Assembly: GCF_018967645.1 (NCBI RefSeq)
Contig: NZ_JAHLZF010000005.1
Coordinates: 8,057 to 72,056 of the forward strand
Direction: 5' to 3'
Length of the DNA: 64,000 nt
Source: Allobacillus halotolerans
Lineage (GTDB): Bacteria > Bacillota > Bacilli > Bacillales > Alkalibacillaceae
Position 1 is the stretch's first letter; each line of letters begins with the position of its first letter. Below the pieces are notes generated by a model. That model saw only the letters and a list, made by a program, of their open reading frames with translations. It was not told the DNA's origin and did no database searches. This document shows positions 34,495 through 43,988 of the stretch, one piece after another. Made by a program: the position numbers and the translations under genes.

Positions 34495-35617
34495 ACGTTT
34501 CATACCAGAACCAGGCAGACTTGTTATTGGTGACTTTGCTACCAATTGGTTTAAACTGGAAATAAACTCCGTTACTTTCTAAAGGTCGTAAATATTCTTT
34601 TATGCTTCTATCACCGATCACCCATATGGAACCTCCATCTTTACGATGATCTATATATTCGAGGTTAAACCGATCCAAGTAAGATGTTAGGTCATCTTTA
34701 CTAATCTCATCCGTTTCTTTACTCACTATATTTGACGTATTTCTTGAAGCTTCTTGTATACCAGCCATAACCGTACTATTCTCTGACTTCACGTAGTTTG
34801 AATGGTTAGACCGGTTACTAGTTATTAATTCTTTTTGTGGTCGAGAACCTTCTAGCCCATGTGTTGAGACAATATCAGAAGTATCGTAATAATAACTTAA
34901 ATATTCAATAAATATTTTCTTTAAATCATCTTTCTTTAACATAGGCGACATTACAATAGGATAACTTTTATTAAATTCAAAAATAACTCTTCTTCCGTAT
35001 CTTTCGTCATCACCTAAGTCATCACGTCCTTTAATTTTTGCCTTCATAACCTTAGATAAATCCAATTCATCAATAATAGCAAGGATATTTATCAGAAATA
35101 CATCGTTTCTAAATATTTCGTACTTAATAATATAGTTATATAAATCTAAGTTTTCTATAATTAATTCAAAGTACTTTTTCTGTTTTACTGGATCGCTAAA
35201 ATTATCTGTTACATATTGTGCACCCAGTATTGTTTTATATATATAATTTTCCCAATCAAACTTTTTCAAGACAATTTTATTAAAATTTGATTTATCCTCT
35301 TTAATTTCAGGATACATATTTAAAAGATAGGACCTTTTTTGAGTTAATAGAATTGAATGCCAAAATCGTTCATCTAAAAGAATTTCTCTATCTACATTCA
35401 AGTAAGAAGCTGAAATGGCATTAAAGGCTTCAAGGAAGTCGCGTTTTTTTTGTTCTTCATCTCCTTTAGCCATATATATTGGGAAGTTAGGAGCATGTTC
35501 AATATATACAGTTTCATCAGAAAAATATATATCTTTATGTATCAGTGTTCCATCAATAAAGTCCTCATATATATTATCAAACTTTTTGTATCCATCAACT
35601 AGCAGTTGAATCTCCAC
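34493..35617 (-). CDS. Third gene of the GHKL-ATPase cassette, unknown function
   Basis: 374 residues. The first 230 are helical with no motif I recognise; a serine- and asparagine-rich linker (about 260-300) leads to a compact C-terminal module of about 65 residues with YIDHRKDGGSIWVIG, then FKPIGSKVTNNKSAWFWYE. That pattern resembles a module I have seen at the ends of other bacterial conflict proteins, but I cannot name it. The start is GTG, after GGAG, overlapping the previous gene by 23 bases. Confidence 0.65.
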   Translation of the reverse strand: MEIQLLVDGYKKFDNIYEDFIDGTLIHKDIYFSDETVYIEHAPNFPIYMAKGDEEQKKRDFLEAFNAISASYLNVDREILLDERFWHSILLTQKRSYLLNMYPEIKEDKSNFNKIVLKKFDWENYIYKTILGAQYVTDNFSDPVKQKKYFELIIENLDLYNYIIKYEIFRNDVFLINILAIIDELDLSKVMKAKIKGRDDLGDDERYGRRVIFEFNKSYPIVMSPMLKKDDLKKIFIEYLSYYYDTSDIVSTHGLEGSRPQKELITSNRSNHSNYVKSENSTVMAGIQEASRNTSNIVSKETDEISKDDLTSYLDRFNLEYIDHRKDGGSIWVIGDRSIKEYLRPLESNGVYFQFKPIGSKVTNNKSAWFWYET

Positions 35618-36455
35618 GATTTAACAACTCCTCTAATGCTCCAGAATATTTTTCAATCACTCTGTCAGTAACCTTGTATATGACTTCATCGATATTATCG
35701 AGATTTATATTGTTTATATTTTTGTTTATCATTAGTTGATATAACTTCAAGTCTAATGAACCATCTGGTTCATTTATTTCTTCTAGCTCAACATCTCCGT
35801 CTTCTCCATTATTAAATATAAATGATTGCAGAGCCTTCGTTAAACCTGCATAAATGTATGCGTTATTTAGCATGTTACTTTTTGAATAATGTTGAAAATA
35901 AAATTCTGGTTTTTTGTAATGAATGACAATCGTTTCTTGCCCCAGTTCAATTTTTATTTCTGAATTTAAATTCTCATCAAGATTTTTTGAGAAAAGATCA
36001 TAAGGTTTTTTTATACTTCCATCAAAAAGAACCACATTAGAATAGCCTAATAATGAATATTGAGGGACAACTATCTCGTCCTTAATGACATGGTAAAAAT
36101 TATTCAACTCATTATTATCAGCAAAACTAATTGTATTTAGCGCTTGAATATGCAACTGTATTGACGTTCTTTTATTCAATGATATTCGACTCTTAGGAAT
36201 GCTAATTCTGTGTTGGTTAGCTTTTAAATGAAAGAACTTATTATCCTTGGATTGGATAATAAATACTAATTGTGCTTGATCATTTCTTATCAATTGATTT
36301 ATAAATTCTGACTCTATTTCGAAGTCAATATCGAAATAGTAAGAATCTGATTTCTCGATTACATTAACATCTAAATTAAAGTAATTATTAATATAACTAA
36401 GAGAGTCATTTGAGAATACAGGGTATGGAAAGTTAGCTTTTTTTCGGTATATCAA
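35595..36455 (-). CDS. Second gene of the GHKL-ATPase cassette, unknown function
   Basis: 286 residues, predicted beta-rich in the first two thirds (strands such as YYFDIDFEIESEF, QLVFIIQSKDNKFFHLK) and helical and acidic at the C-terminus. The TTG start follows GGAGGTG, and that ribosome site is formed by the last codons and stop of the ATPase gene, so translation is coupled. No known family recognised; its tight coupling suggests a stoichiometric partner of the ATPase. Confidence 0.65.
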   Translation of the reverse strand: MIYRKKANFPYPVFSNDSLSYINNYFNLDVNVIEKSDSYYFDIDFEIESEFINQLIRNDQAQLVFIIQSKDNKFFHLKANQHRISIPKSRISLNKRTSIQLHIQALNTISFADNNELNNFYHVIKDEIVVPQYSLLGYSNVVLFDGSIKKPYDLFSKNLDENLNSEIKIELGQETIVIHYKKPEFYFQHYSKSNMLNNAYIYAGLTKALQSFIFNNGEDGDVELEEINEPDGSLDLKLYQLMINKNINNINLDNIDEVIYKVTDRVIEKYSGALEELLNRGDSTAS

Positions 36456-36458
36456 ATA

Positions 36459-38381
36459 TTACACCTCCACATAATAAACAAATTTCAATGACCGATTAAA
36501 ATTATTTCGGAGAGAAAACTGGAGTTGAGCAATCCCCTCTTTAATCTCAACATCCTTTATAATGTTCTTTGTATATTTGCATCGTTGCCCGGCATTCAAA
36601 TCAACGACCTCTTGATAACTACTATTAATCTTAAATTCATTTTGGTATTCCTGTCCCATTCCATCTACTATTGATAAAGCAATATCACAAGTCTTGGCCC
36701 CATTAATTTTATCGCTGCTTGAAAAATCAAACATTATTAACTCTTTATCCTTTAAAATGACTCTTTCAACCATATCAGGATGGGCACTATAGCGTCCTTT
36801 TCCTTCTTGAATAGACTCATCTTTTGTTTTTTGCCATTTTAATGGTTCTCTTTTTTGAGTTCTTTTATTTTTACTATTAATTACTTCTTGTTTATGATTT
36901 CTCTTATCTCGTTTTTCTTTTTTGTGATGCTTACCAGATGATTTCACTAATGAAGTACCATCACTTACTTTTACTGTACCCATTGATCCCTCTAAATCTT
37001 TTTTAAAAGCTTCTCCGTCTAAGTAAAGAATTTCTTCAGTATCCATCTTGCCGTCTATTGGATTGTTTTCGTCAATCGCTTCTTGTATAACTTTTGCAAT
37101 TTCTTCTGAAAGTTTATTAATAAATCGAGTCGCAAGCTTTTTCAACCTACGATCACTAAAGTGGTCTTTTGAAAGTTTTGTGTGAGACTCATTTTCTAAT
37201 GATTTAAGGTATGCATCTTCCCTATTGCCCCCAATTAGTACAGCATTAAAAGGTTTAGTTGCATTACTTTTAACTTTAAAATCTTCTATTTTCATACCTA
37301 TTGTTCGAATGATAGCTACTCTACCTTTAGAAATGTTTTCATCATATTTAAAGTAAAGATTAAACTTAAATTCTTCCTCACCGTTCGAGACAATAATTTC
37401 TTTAGGAGGTTCTTTTAAATATGTATTTAAATATAAAGGTGTAAACTCTTTTTTAATTTCCGAAATATCTTGACTATAGTAATATTCATCAAATACATAG
37501 TCTTTTATAGTATCCTTTGCAATTCTGTTGCCATTTACATGTACTTCCAACTTACCTAATGTGATGGATATAAAAAAACTATCACACACACTTTTAATAA
37601 TAGATCTTTCATCATCATAATCTTCACGTAAGTATGGAATTATAATTTTTAAACCTCTTGTTTTCTTTTGGAATATTTCGTGAAAATGATTTTCAAATGG
37701 ATAAAACTTAGTCTTATTATTGTCCATTACTTCAACGTCGGTAAAATAACCTGTTGATCGATAAGCTTGACCTTTATACATATGCTCTATTAATTGAACA
37801 GTTCCTCCTAAATGTTGCTCTCCATTTTCATCACAATTTGCAAAGTACATTGTAAATAAGTCAGAAGCTGCATTAGAAGCAATTTTACCGACACCGTGCG
37901 AGCCACCCCGTGATTCCTCAACCTCATTGTCTTGTTCTTTAAAGTGAACGCCTTTATTATAAGCATAGATCCCCCAAGTGTCTTGTGGGTTACCACTCTG
38001 CCCATTTCTTGCTCCTGCCAAGCCTCTTGTATTTTTATCCTCAAATGAAATATATCTTACTTCATCTTGATTAAGTTTACTTTTCATGTGACTAATAGTT
38101 TCTCTGGCATAGTCATTTTGTCCCTTTAAGTTGCTTATTCTTTCTTTGACTTCATTTATACCTGGTATATGATTCTCATTAATACTTCCAGTTTTGATCT
38201 TGACTATTACTGGATCAGATGAATATAAAAGTTTACCATCTAAGGAGTTTTGTATATTCTCCCTAGTTAATCCAGTTATCCCCATGTCATAAAAGCGCTC
38301 TAATGTTTTATTGAAATTTGATTCTTCTATATTTGGTATAGCGGAAAACTGCCACTTTTCATCTACATATTTTAAGCTCAT
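36459..38381 (-). CDS. GHKL (MORC/paraMORC-like) ATPase
   Basis: 640 residues with the GHKL nucleotide site: N-box TRENIQNSLDG near residue 37 (E-x-x-x-N), a DKNTRGLAGARNG loop near residue 118, and the glycine lid SRGGSHGVGKIASNAASD near residue 158, the pattern of prokaryotic MORC-like ATPases. After the second half of the ATPase fold comes a lysine-rich linker (about 470-520) and a beta-rich C-terminus. Such ATPases act as DNA clamps in restriction and defence. The ATG lies nine bases after AAAGGGG. It leads a coupled three-gene run. Confidence 0.8.
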   Translation of the reverse strand: MSLKYVDEKWQFSAIPNIEESNFNKTLERFYDMGITGLTRENIQNSLDGKLLYSSDPVIVKIKTGSINENHIPGINEVKERISNLKGQNDYARETISHMKSKLNQDEVRYISFEDKNTRGLAGARNGQSGNPQDTWGIYAYNKGVHFKEQDNEVEESRGGSHGVGKIASNAASDLFTMYFANCDENGEQHLGGTVQLIEHMYKGQAYRSTGYFTDVEVMDNNKTKFYPFENHFHEIFQKKTRGLKIIIPYLREDYDDERSIIKSVCDSFFISITLGKLEVHVNGNRIAKDTIKDYVFDEYYYSQDISEIKKEFTPLYLNTYLKEPPKEIIVSNGEEEFKFNLYFKYDENISKGRVAIIRTIGMKIEDFKVKSNATKPFNAVLIGGNREDAYLKSLENESHTKLSKDHFSDRRLKKLATRFINKLSEEIAKVIQEAIDENNPIDGKMDTEEILYLDGEAFKKDLEGSMGTVKVSDGTSLVKSSGKHHKKEKRDKRNHKQEVINSKNKRTQKREPLKWQKTKDESIQEGKGRYSAHPDMVERVILKDKELIMFDFSSSDKINGAKTCDIALSIVDGMGQEYQNEFKINSSYQEVVDLNAGQRCKYTKNIIKDVEIKEGIAQLQFSLRNNFNRSLKFVYYVEV

Positions 38382-38440
38382 CAAATAAAACCCCTTTATT
38401 GTCTTATTTTTCAGTATATTATATGTATAATTATATGTTA

Positions 38441-38484
38441 AAACAACAGAAGTTCCATCAATGCAGATGAAACTTCTGTTTTAA
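38441..38484 (-). terminator. Terminator after the DUF262 nuclease gene
   Basis: Stem AACAGAAGTT / AACTTCTGTT across a 16-base loop, just past the stop at 38487; it separates that gene from the ATPase cassette. Confidence 0.75.
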
Positions 38485-38486
38485 AA

Positions 38487-40352
38487 TTAATCTTTTATTA
38501 ATAGGTCACGAACTACTTCGGCAACTTCATCCGAACGCTTGACTATTGCATCCTTGTTAAATAGCATATTTTTCTCGTTTTCCCCTAAGTAAGTGCTAAA
38601 TTTTTCATTGATTATGTCAATATTTTCTCGTTGTCTACCACTTTTCACAGCATATTCAATTTCTCCAGTAATTCTTCTTGTGAGGAGGAAATCACTTTGT
38701 GTAAAATGTGCTTTCTTTTCAACTGGAGTTTTATTTGAAGCAGATGTGTTAGGGCTCCCTAATAATAACGTTAAATTTCCAATTCTATTGAGATAATTTT
38801 TAAAATCATTTTTATCCTCAAAACCATGCTCTTCATAATACTTTTCTGGCAGTTCTTTAGCTAATACATGTTCTACAGTGATCTTATCTTTTTTATATTT
38901 ATCTTTAATAGCAATCTCATTATCTGTAGAATAATATTCAATAAATTTTAGAAGCTTTTCAGCTTTTCCTATGGGCTTTGAGCTACTTCCTCTCTCAAAC
39001 CTTCTAATTCTTATCGTTTGATAGGCTTCTTCTGCTTTAGAGTGAATAATCTCTTTTAACCTCTTCTTAAAATTGTCGTAAGCTTTTTCAGCATTCTCTT
39101 CTTTCTCTTTTAAATAAGCACCAATTAAGCCTGGTAATTCTCTCTCAATGAAGTGTGTTTGCGTAAAAGAAAATAGAACTGCAGCTCCGAACTTAATAGC
39201 TAAGTCTAACACTTCTTCCCTGGTATTCTTATCAGCATCATAAAATGGTATTAATAATGCATAAAGTTGCTTAACACTTATTATATTAACAAAGAATTCT
39301 AGTTTTTCTTTGTTGTCCGTGAATGAGTTATTATTTTTATAGTGAATATCTCGATAAATTCTTGCACTTCTTTGTAGGTTCTCTGATAAGTCTATGTATT
39401 CTTCTAGACTTAAATTATTTATCATTTTACTCTTTGAGAAGAAAGGATATAATTGTTCAACTTTCCTATGCTCACCGTACTTACCTAGAATGTAGTGTTT
39501 TAAGAATTGATTTTCATTTATAAAGTGCTTTTTGTTTTCAATTAAATTATTTAAAAAGTTAGACCAATTGTCACTAAAATTTTCATATTGAGTTTCATTA
39601 ATATCTAATTCATTTACTTTTTTGAGCAAAAAGTTTTTAATTAAATCTGTCTGGTTTAGCTTAACACCACGATCATTTAGTATTTCAAACAGCTGAAATG
39701 CTTTGTGTTCATTAGGAGCAATAGTTTTTATAACGCTTACCTTTTTCTTTAAATAACTACTAAAGTTAATAACTTGTTGGTCCGTTAATGAATCTATTGC
39801 TTCAGATAATTGCTCATATACATCTATTACATTTAGATCTGCCTTTGACTCTTCAGTTTCACTATACTCTTTATCTTTTAAAATTTTGTCATAGGTTTTA
39901 CCGAACACTATACTTTCATGATGTGTTAATCGATTAACATAATGATCTTCATCAATAGGCTTTTGATATCCCGTTAATAAGTTATTTGCTAAACCGCTAT
40001 ATTTCATTAAAAGTTGGCTGTTGGTGGAATGAGCTTTAGCAATGGTTAAAACTCTTTTATATAAGCAGTGTACTAAAAGAGTTAAAGCCGTGATTCTTTG
40101 TTGTCCATCTACAACTTCAAAAACCTTCTTATCTTCATGTTTAATAACAACAACATTACCTAGTAGGTATCCTTCAAGATTTTCATTTTTCGTTCTAAAT
40201 TCATTCGTATCTATTAAAAAATCAGAAATTAAGTCTTCAGCTTGCTCTCTTCCCCAAACAAAACTTCTTTGGTAATCTGGAATAAAATATGTGTAATCTG
40301 ACTCCATCAATAAATCTCCGATTGTTTGAATCTTGGAATCGATATTAGTCAA
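38487..40352 (-). CDS. DUF262/DUF1524 (GmrSD-like) nuclease
   Basis: About 621 residues. The N-terminal ParB/Srx-like DUF262 domain has FIPDYQRSFVWG and FEVVDGQQRITALTLL; a middle part has EILNDRGVKLNQTDLIKNFL; the C-terminal DUF1524 HNH-type region has VEHVLAKELP and IGNLTLLLGSPN. The same build is found in GmrSD type IV restriction enzymes, which cut DNA with modified cytosine, and in SspE. I chose TTG 40352, six bases after GAGGTG, rather than a longer frame without a ribosome site. Confidence 0.82.
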   Translation of the reverse strand: MTNIDSKIQTIGDLLMESDYTYFIPDYQRSFVWGREQAEDLISDFLIDTNEFRTKNENLEGYLLGNVVVIKHEDKKVFEVVDGQQRITALTLLVHCLYKRVLTIAKAHSTNSQLLMKYSGLANNLLTGYQKPIDEDHYVNRLTHHESIVFGKTYDKILKDKEYSETEESKADLNVIDVYEQLSEAIDSLTDQQVINFSSYLKKKVSVIKTIAPNEHKAFQLFEILNDRGVKLNQTDLIKNFLLKKVNELDINETQYENFSDNWSNFLNNLIENKKHFINENQFLKHYILGKYGEHRKVEQLYPFFSKSKMINNLSLEEYIDLSENLQRSARIYRDIHYKNNNSFTDNKEKLEFFVNIISVKQLYALLIPFYDADKNTREEVLDLAIKFGAAVLFSFTQTHFIERELPGLIGAYLKEKEENAEKAYDNFKKRLKEIIHSKAEEAYQTIRIRRFERGSSSKPIGKAEKLLKFIEYYSTDNEIAIKDKYKKDKITVEHVLAKELPEKYYEEHGFEDKNDFKNYLNRIGNLTLLLGSPNTSASNKTPVEKKAHFTQSDFLLTRRITGEIEYAVKSGRQRENIDIINEKFSTYLGENEKNMLFNKDAIVKRSDEVAEVVRDLLIKD

Positions 40353-40462
40353 ATTGTTCACCTCTTTCATCTTCACTTTACAACTTGTGCAAATATTTGA
40401 CAAGATCTGCGTTTATTTAATAGATTTAAAAAGCCAATCTATGAAATAGATCATTTCATTAA

Positions 40463-41926
40463 TTATTTTTCACTCAACCTATTCCTCATCAACTTCCTAG
40501 AAGCATTCCTCGGCAACTCATCAATTTCATGAAACTCTTTCGGCACTTTATATTTCGCCAAGTTTTTCTCACAATGATCTTTCAATGCTTCGGATGAAAA
40601 CGTCTCTTCTTCTCGGATGACGACGAATGCGACGGGTACTTGTCCCCAACGTTCATGTTTTTTCCCAACAACTCCGGCATCTTTGACAGATGGATGTGAT
40701 TTTAATACGGATTCAATTTCTGCCGGATAGACGTTTTCGCCTCCAGAAATGATTAAGTCTTTTCTTCGATCGACGACATATAAGAATCCTTCTTCATCCA
40801 GGTATCCTAGATCTCCTGTTTTTAGCCAACCGTCATGAATGGTTTCTTTGTTAGCATCTGGGCGGTTCCAGTAGCCTTTTGTAACGGATGGACCTTTCAT
40901 GAGTATTTCACCGACTTCACCAATCCGACATTCTTCAGCATCATTCATGATTTTTAATTGCCCAGGAAATAATGGTTTGCCTGCAGAACCTAATTTTCTT
41001 AATGCATTTTCTTCATCCAGCGTGCAAAATTGCGAAGCTGTTTCCGTCATTCCATACGTTTGGAAAACGGGTATGCTTTTCTCCTTGCTCGATTCTAATA
41101 ACGATTTCGATGCTGGTCCGCCACCGAGCAACATGCAACGGAAGGTCTCTGGGTATGATTCATTTCCCAATCGTTCGACTAATTCTTCTAACATGACAGA
41201 AACGGCCGACATTGTCGTAACACCGCGATTCATGATGTCTTCGTGCACATTTTCGACATCAAATCGCTCATGCAAGTGAGCGGGTATGCCGTATATCACG
41301 CTACGGAATAAAATGGATAGTCCACTCACGTGGAATAGTGGCACACAGAGCAACCAGCGGTCATCTGCATTCAGTCCAAGATTCAAGACAGATCCATTCG
41401 CATTCCACCAATGGTTTCCGTACGTAAGCTGAACGCCTTTTGGCAATCCAGTTGTGCCACTTGTATAGAGAACCGTCGTTACGTGGTCCAAATCAAATTC
41501 AGCGATTCCTTCGTCTACCTTTCCTTCAAAAGAAAATTGCTCGAAAGATACGCTATGTAAATCGACTTCGACAGTTAGTTCATCAACGACAGACCGAAAG
41601 CCTTCTTGGAATAATAGGTGAGTCACTTCACCATCTTTTAGTTGAAATAAAAATTCATTGACGGATAAGCGTGTATTTAATAGAAACATGACCGCACCAA
41701 TCTTTTGCAGTGCATGAATCATGACAAACATTTCATAGCTATTTTTGGATAATACAGCAACATGGTCGTCTTGTTTGATTCCTTGTTGTTTCAGTTGATA
41801 TGCATATTGACCTGCATGTTGGTCTAGTTCTTTAAATGTATAACGTGTATCATCACTTAAGACAACCGCTTCTCGATCCGGTGTCATCATCGCACGTTTC
41901 GTAAGCCATTGTGGCATGATTGTCAT
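40463..41926 (-). CDS. menE: o-Succinylbenzoate-CoA ligase
   Basis: MenE activates o-succinylbenzoate with ATP and CoA for menaquinone ring closure. The 487-residue adenylate-forming enzyme has the P-loop-like TTVLYTSGTTGLPKGVQLTY (about residues 150-168), TYGMTETASQ, and the C-terminal GWLKTGDLGYLDEEG and ENVYPAEIE motifs. It is the men gene left on the far side of a 3.5-kb insertion separating it from menB; menC is not in the window. The strand matches the rest of the men operon. Confidence 0.9.
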   Translation of the reverse strand: MTIMPQWLTKRAMMTPDREAVVLSDDTRYTFKELDQHAGQYAYQLKQQGIKQDDHVAVLSKNSYEMFVMIHALQKIGAVMFLLNTRLSVNEFLFQLKDGEVTHLLFQEGFRSVVDELTVEVDLHSVSFEQFSFEGKVDEGIAEFDLDHVTTVLYTSGTTGLPKGVQLTYGNHWWNANGSVLNLGLNADDRWLLCVPLFHVSGLSILFRSVIYGIPAHLHERFDVENVHEDIMNRGVTTMSAVSVMLEELVERLGNESYPETFRCMLLGGGPASKSLLESSKEKSIPVFQTYGMTETASQFCTLDEENALRKLGSAGKPLFPGQLKIMNDAEECRIGEVGEILMKGPSVTKGYWNRPDANKETIHDGWLKTGDLGYLDEEGFLYVVDRRKDLIISGGENVYPAEIESVLKSHPSVKDAGVVGKKHERWGQVPVAFVVIREEETFSSEALKDHCEKNLAKYKVPKEFHEIDELPRNASRKLMRNRLSEK

Positions 41927-42060
41927 TCTCTCATCCCCTTGGTGTGTAAGTATGTATATCGTCTATTGTAACATCTGAACTAGTTCTAAGTAATTTCTTT
42001 TATATTAGTAAGTCAAATTATAAACAAAGAATTCTGATTTTAATTTGATTTTCAAGCCAT

Positions 42061-42096
42061 AAAAATAACCCCCTCAGAAGTGTTTCTCGAGGGGAA
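42061..42096 (-). terminator. Terminator after the nuclease gene
   Basis: On the minus strand, CCCCTCGAGAAAC ... TCTGAGGGG then TTATTTTT. It isolates the nuclease gene from menE. Confidence 0.78.
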
Positions 42097-42136
42097 TCAA
42101 CTCTTTGTATATAACCCATCATTCAATCTGGCAATC

Positions 42137-43504
42137 TTAACTCAAACTTTCACAAACGGCCCCATCACCATCTCGATCTAACCGGTGAGGATCTTGTTCT
42201 GGACCGCCAGCAGCCTCGAAAAATGCCTGGGCGTTTTTTTGTCTATCAAAGTCTCCGCAATTCCGATCCTTGCCTTGTGGATTATATGGTCCGTTATAGG
42301 CTGAAGACCCTGAAGTTTTCGTTTCAGTGGATGCCGTAGAAGAATTGTTCGATTGCTTGGTTTCGGTTTCAGATTCGACAGCGTTAAAACCATCCGATTG
42401 TACATAACCCTCGATACTCCAAATGCCTCTCTTTGCGTTTACTGCTTCCGATTGAGCTTTCGTGAATGAACTCATATGCGTGTAAGGGGGGTCATAAACG
42501 TACGCTAGTCTGGCCAAACCTTCTCTTAGAAGCATTTCATTAAAGTTTTTACCATCAACCCACAAGTAAGCCAATAACCGTCCGTATTTATCCCGTTTGG
42601 GGCCATCATACTCTACTTGAACCTTCTTGCCCGATAACGTTTTCTTCGCAAATGAAGAGGCTTCTGGTCCAAATGCTTGGACGGGAAGTGATGGGTGGAC
42701 AGTTTCAGGTGTGTCGACTAATAACAAACGAACACTTTCGATCGTTCCGTTTAAGTTAATTCCAATCGTATCACCGTCTACGATACGAGTTACAGTGGCC
42801 GTCGTCCCTTTGGTTTCATTGGATGGGCGTTTGTCTGATTCTGAATCCGTCGACTCGTTCGTTGACTCATCATTCGATGGATCGGATTCTTTTTCATCCA
42901 ATGTCTTGGAATCATTCTTGTTTTCTGTATTGTTTTGTTGTTTTTCTTCTTGTTTGTTCACTGACGAGGAATCGGATTCTTCATTCGCGTTTTCTTTTTC
43001 CTCGTTATGTATTTCTTCGCGATTGTCTTTGTTTTTCGACTCAGCCGCGTTTTCATCTTCATTTTTATTTTTTTGCTCTTCAGATTGTTCTTCTGCATTC
43101 TCTGTTTCTTCAGTCTCTTTCTGTTCAACTGCATCCTCTTGTACTGTCTCTTGGTCAGTCCGTGGTTCCTCAACAGGATCTGTCGTTATTAAAACGATAA
43201 GAAAGCTTGCTAAAAATACCGGGAACAAAACTTTCATTGCACTTATTCGATTTGAGAATTTCAGTAATGAAGGACGGATTAAACCGATGATCATCGCAAC
43301 TAAACTTAATAAAAATAGTAATGAAAATAAAAATACGAAGCCCTCTTTAAGACCACCAATAAAAATAAAACTTCCCAAAAGTAAAGGTATGAATACTTTC
43401 ATGGCGCTTTTTCTACTTGAAAAATTTATGAAAGAGGGACGGATTAAACTAATGATTATGCCGATGAAGCTCAACATAAACAGGATTATTAAGAAATTGT
43501 CCAT
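42137..43504 (-). CDS. Membrane-anchored thermonuclease with excalibur domain
   Basis: 455 residues. An N-terminal part repeats one block twice (FIGIIISLIRPSFINFSSRK at about 14-33 and a similar SLIRPSLLKFSNRISAMKV block about 50 residues later), giving four hydrophobic segments. A long acidic disordered linker follows (about 108-230), then a staphylococcal-nuclease-like domain (VTRIVDGDTIGI, VRLLLVDTPE, KYGRLLAYLWVDG, about 235-375) and an excalibur calcium-binding end (NCGDF ... DRDGDGAVCE). It should degrade nucleic acid outside the cell. Confidence 0.85.
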   Translation of the reverse strand: MDNFLIILFMLSFIGIIISLIRPSFINFSSRKSAMKVFIPLLLGSFIFIGGLKEGFVFLFSLLFLLSLVAMIIGLIRPSLLKFSNRISAMKVLFPVFLASFLIVLITTDPVEEPRTDQETVQEDAVEQKETEETENAEEQSEEQKNKNEDENAAESKNKDNREEIHNEEKENANEESDSSSVNKQEEKQQNNTENKNDSKTLDEKESDPSNDESTNESTDSESDKRPSNETKGTTATVTRIVDGDTIGINLNGTIESVRLLLVDTPETVHPSLPVQAFGPEASSFAKKTLSGKKVQVEYDGPKRDKYGRLLAYLWVDGKNFNEMLLREGLARLAYVYDPPYTHMSSFTKAQSEAVNAKRGIWSIEGYVQSDGFNAVESETETKQSNNSSTASTETKTSGSSAYNGPYNPQGKDRNCGDFDRQKNAQAFFEAAGGPEQDPHRLDRDGDGAVCESLS

Positions 43505-43644
43505 TCAAATCACTCCTGTAGTTTCTTATGTCTAGTTTCCGAAAAGAAGTTTTATGTATAAATGTTGTTTTCACAAGGATTCGGAATATGCTTGTTGTCG
43601 ATTGATCACTACAGTCAATTTTAGAGATAACTAGAATATGTATA

Positions 43645-43716
43645 CTGCTGCTAATCTCGGTCGGAATGTTCCTTGCATTGAACGTCTCTGGTAACTATAA
43701 AAAAAACCCTCAATAG
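43645..43716 (+). pseudogene. Decayed holin-like type I toxin, copy 3
   Basis: The frame reads LLLISVGMFLALNVSGNYKK NPQ and stops, aligning with LTLMISFGMLVAFI of the intact toxins. No ATG, GTG or TTG is in frame upstream; an ATG at 43638 is one base out of frame. Downstream, remnants of the bidirectional hairpin (AACCCTCA / TGAGAGATT), the GGTTCGGTCTAT-GACC segment and an antisense -10 (TGATACAAT, minus strand at 43851-43858) can still be matched, so the whole locus is a relic. Confidence 0.7.
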
Positions 43717-43904
43717 CGTTAGTACGGCACTGAGAGATTATCCAACCTATAGCTACTAGCCATTTTTCACTGGGTTCGGTCTATACGACCATTCCGTGTA
43801 ACTGCATGGGTGGTGAATTGTAATATATGATCCACTGCACTTTGGTTTACATTGTATCATGAGTTTCCTGTCTATACACTACTTTAAGTATCATTTCTAC
43901 CTCC

Positions 43905-43951
43905 AATGTATATACTAGAGTATACATTTAGTGGTGGGAGTGTGGTATAAT
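43905..43951 (+). promoter_or_regulatory. mazEF promoter and likely operator
   Basis: Inverted arms AATGTATA (43905-43912) and TATACATT (43921-43928) lie just before an extended -10 TGGTATAAT (box 43946-43951). The palindrome fits autorepression by MazE/MazEF. The -10 overlaps an upstream in-frame ATG, so that ATG cannot be the start. Confidence 0.65.
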
Positions 43952-43988
43952 GGAGCCAAACGAGGAAACAAGGAGGTATCATATAACT

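Noticed and set aside
42627-43535. Long plus-strand ORF opposite the thermonuclease
   Set aside because: It mirrors the acidic linker and domains of a clear nuclease gene; serine-rich shadow without start context.
43950-43988. Longer MazE starting MEPNEETRR
   Set aside because: That ATG overlaps the -10 box TATAAT, so it would not be in the mRNA; the GTG at 43989 fits family length and has an upstream AAGGAGG.
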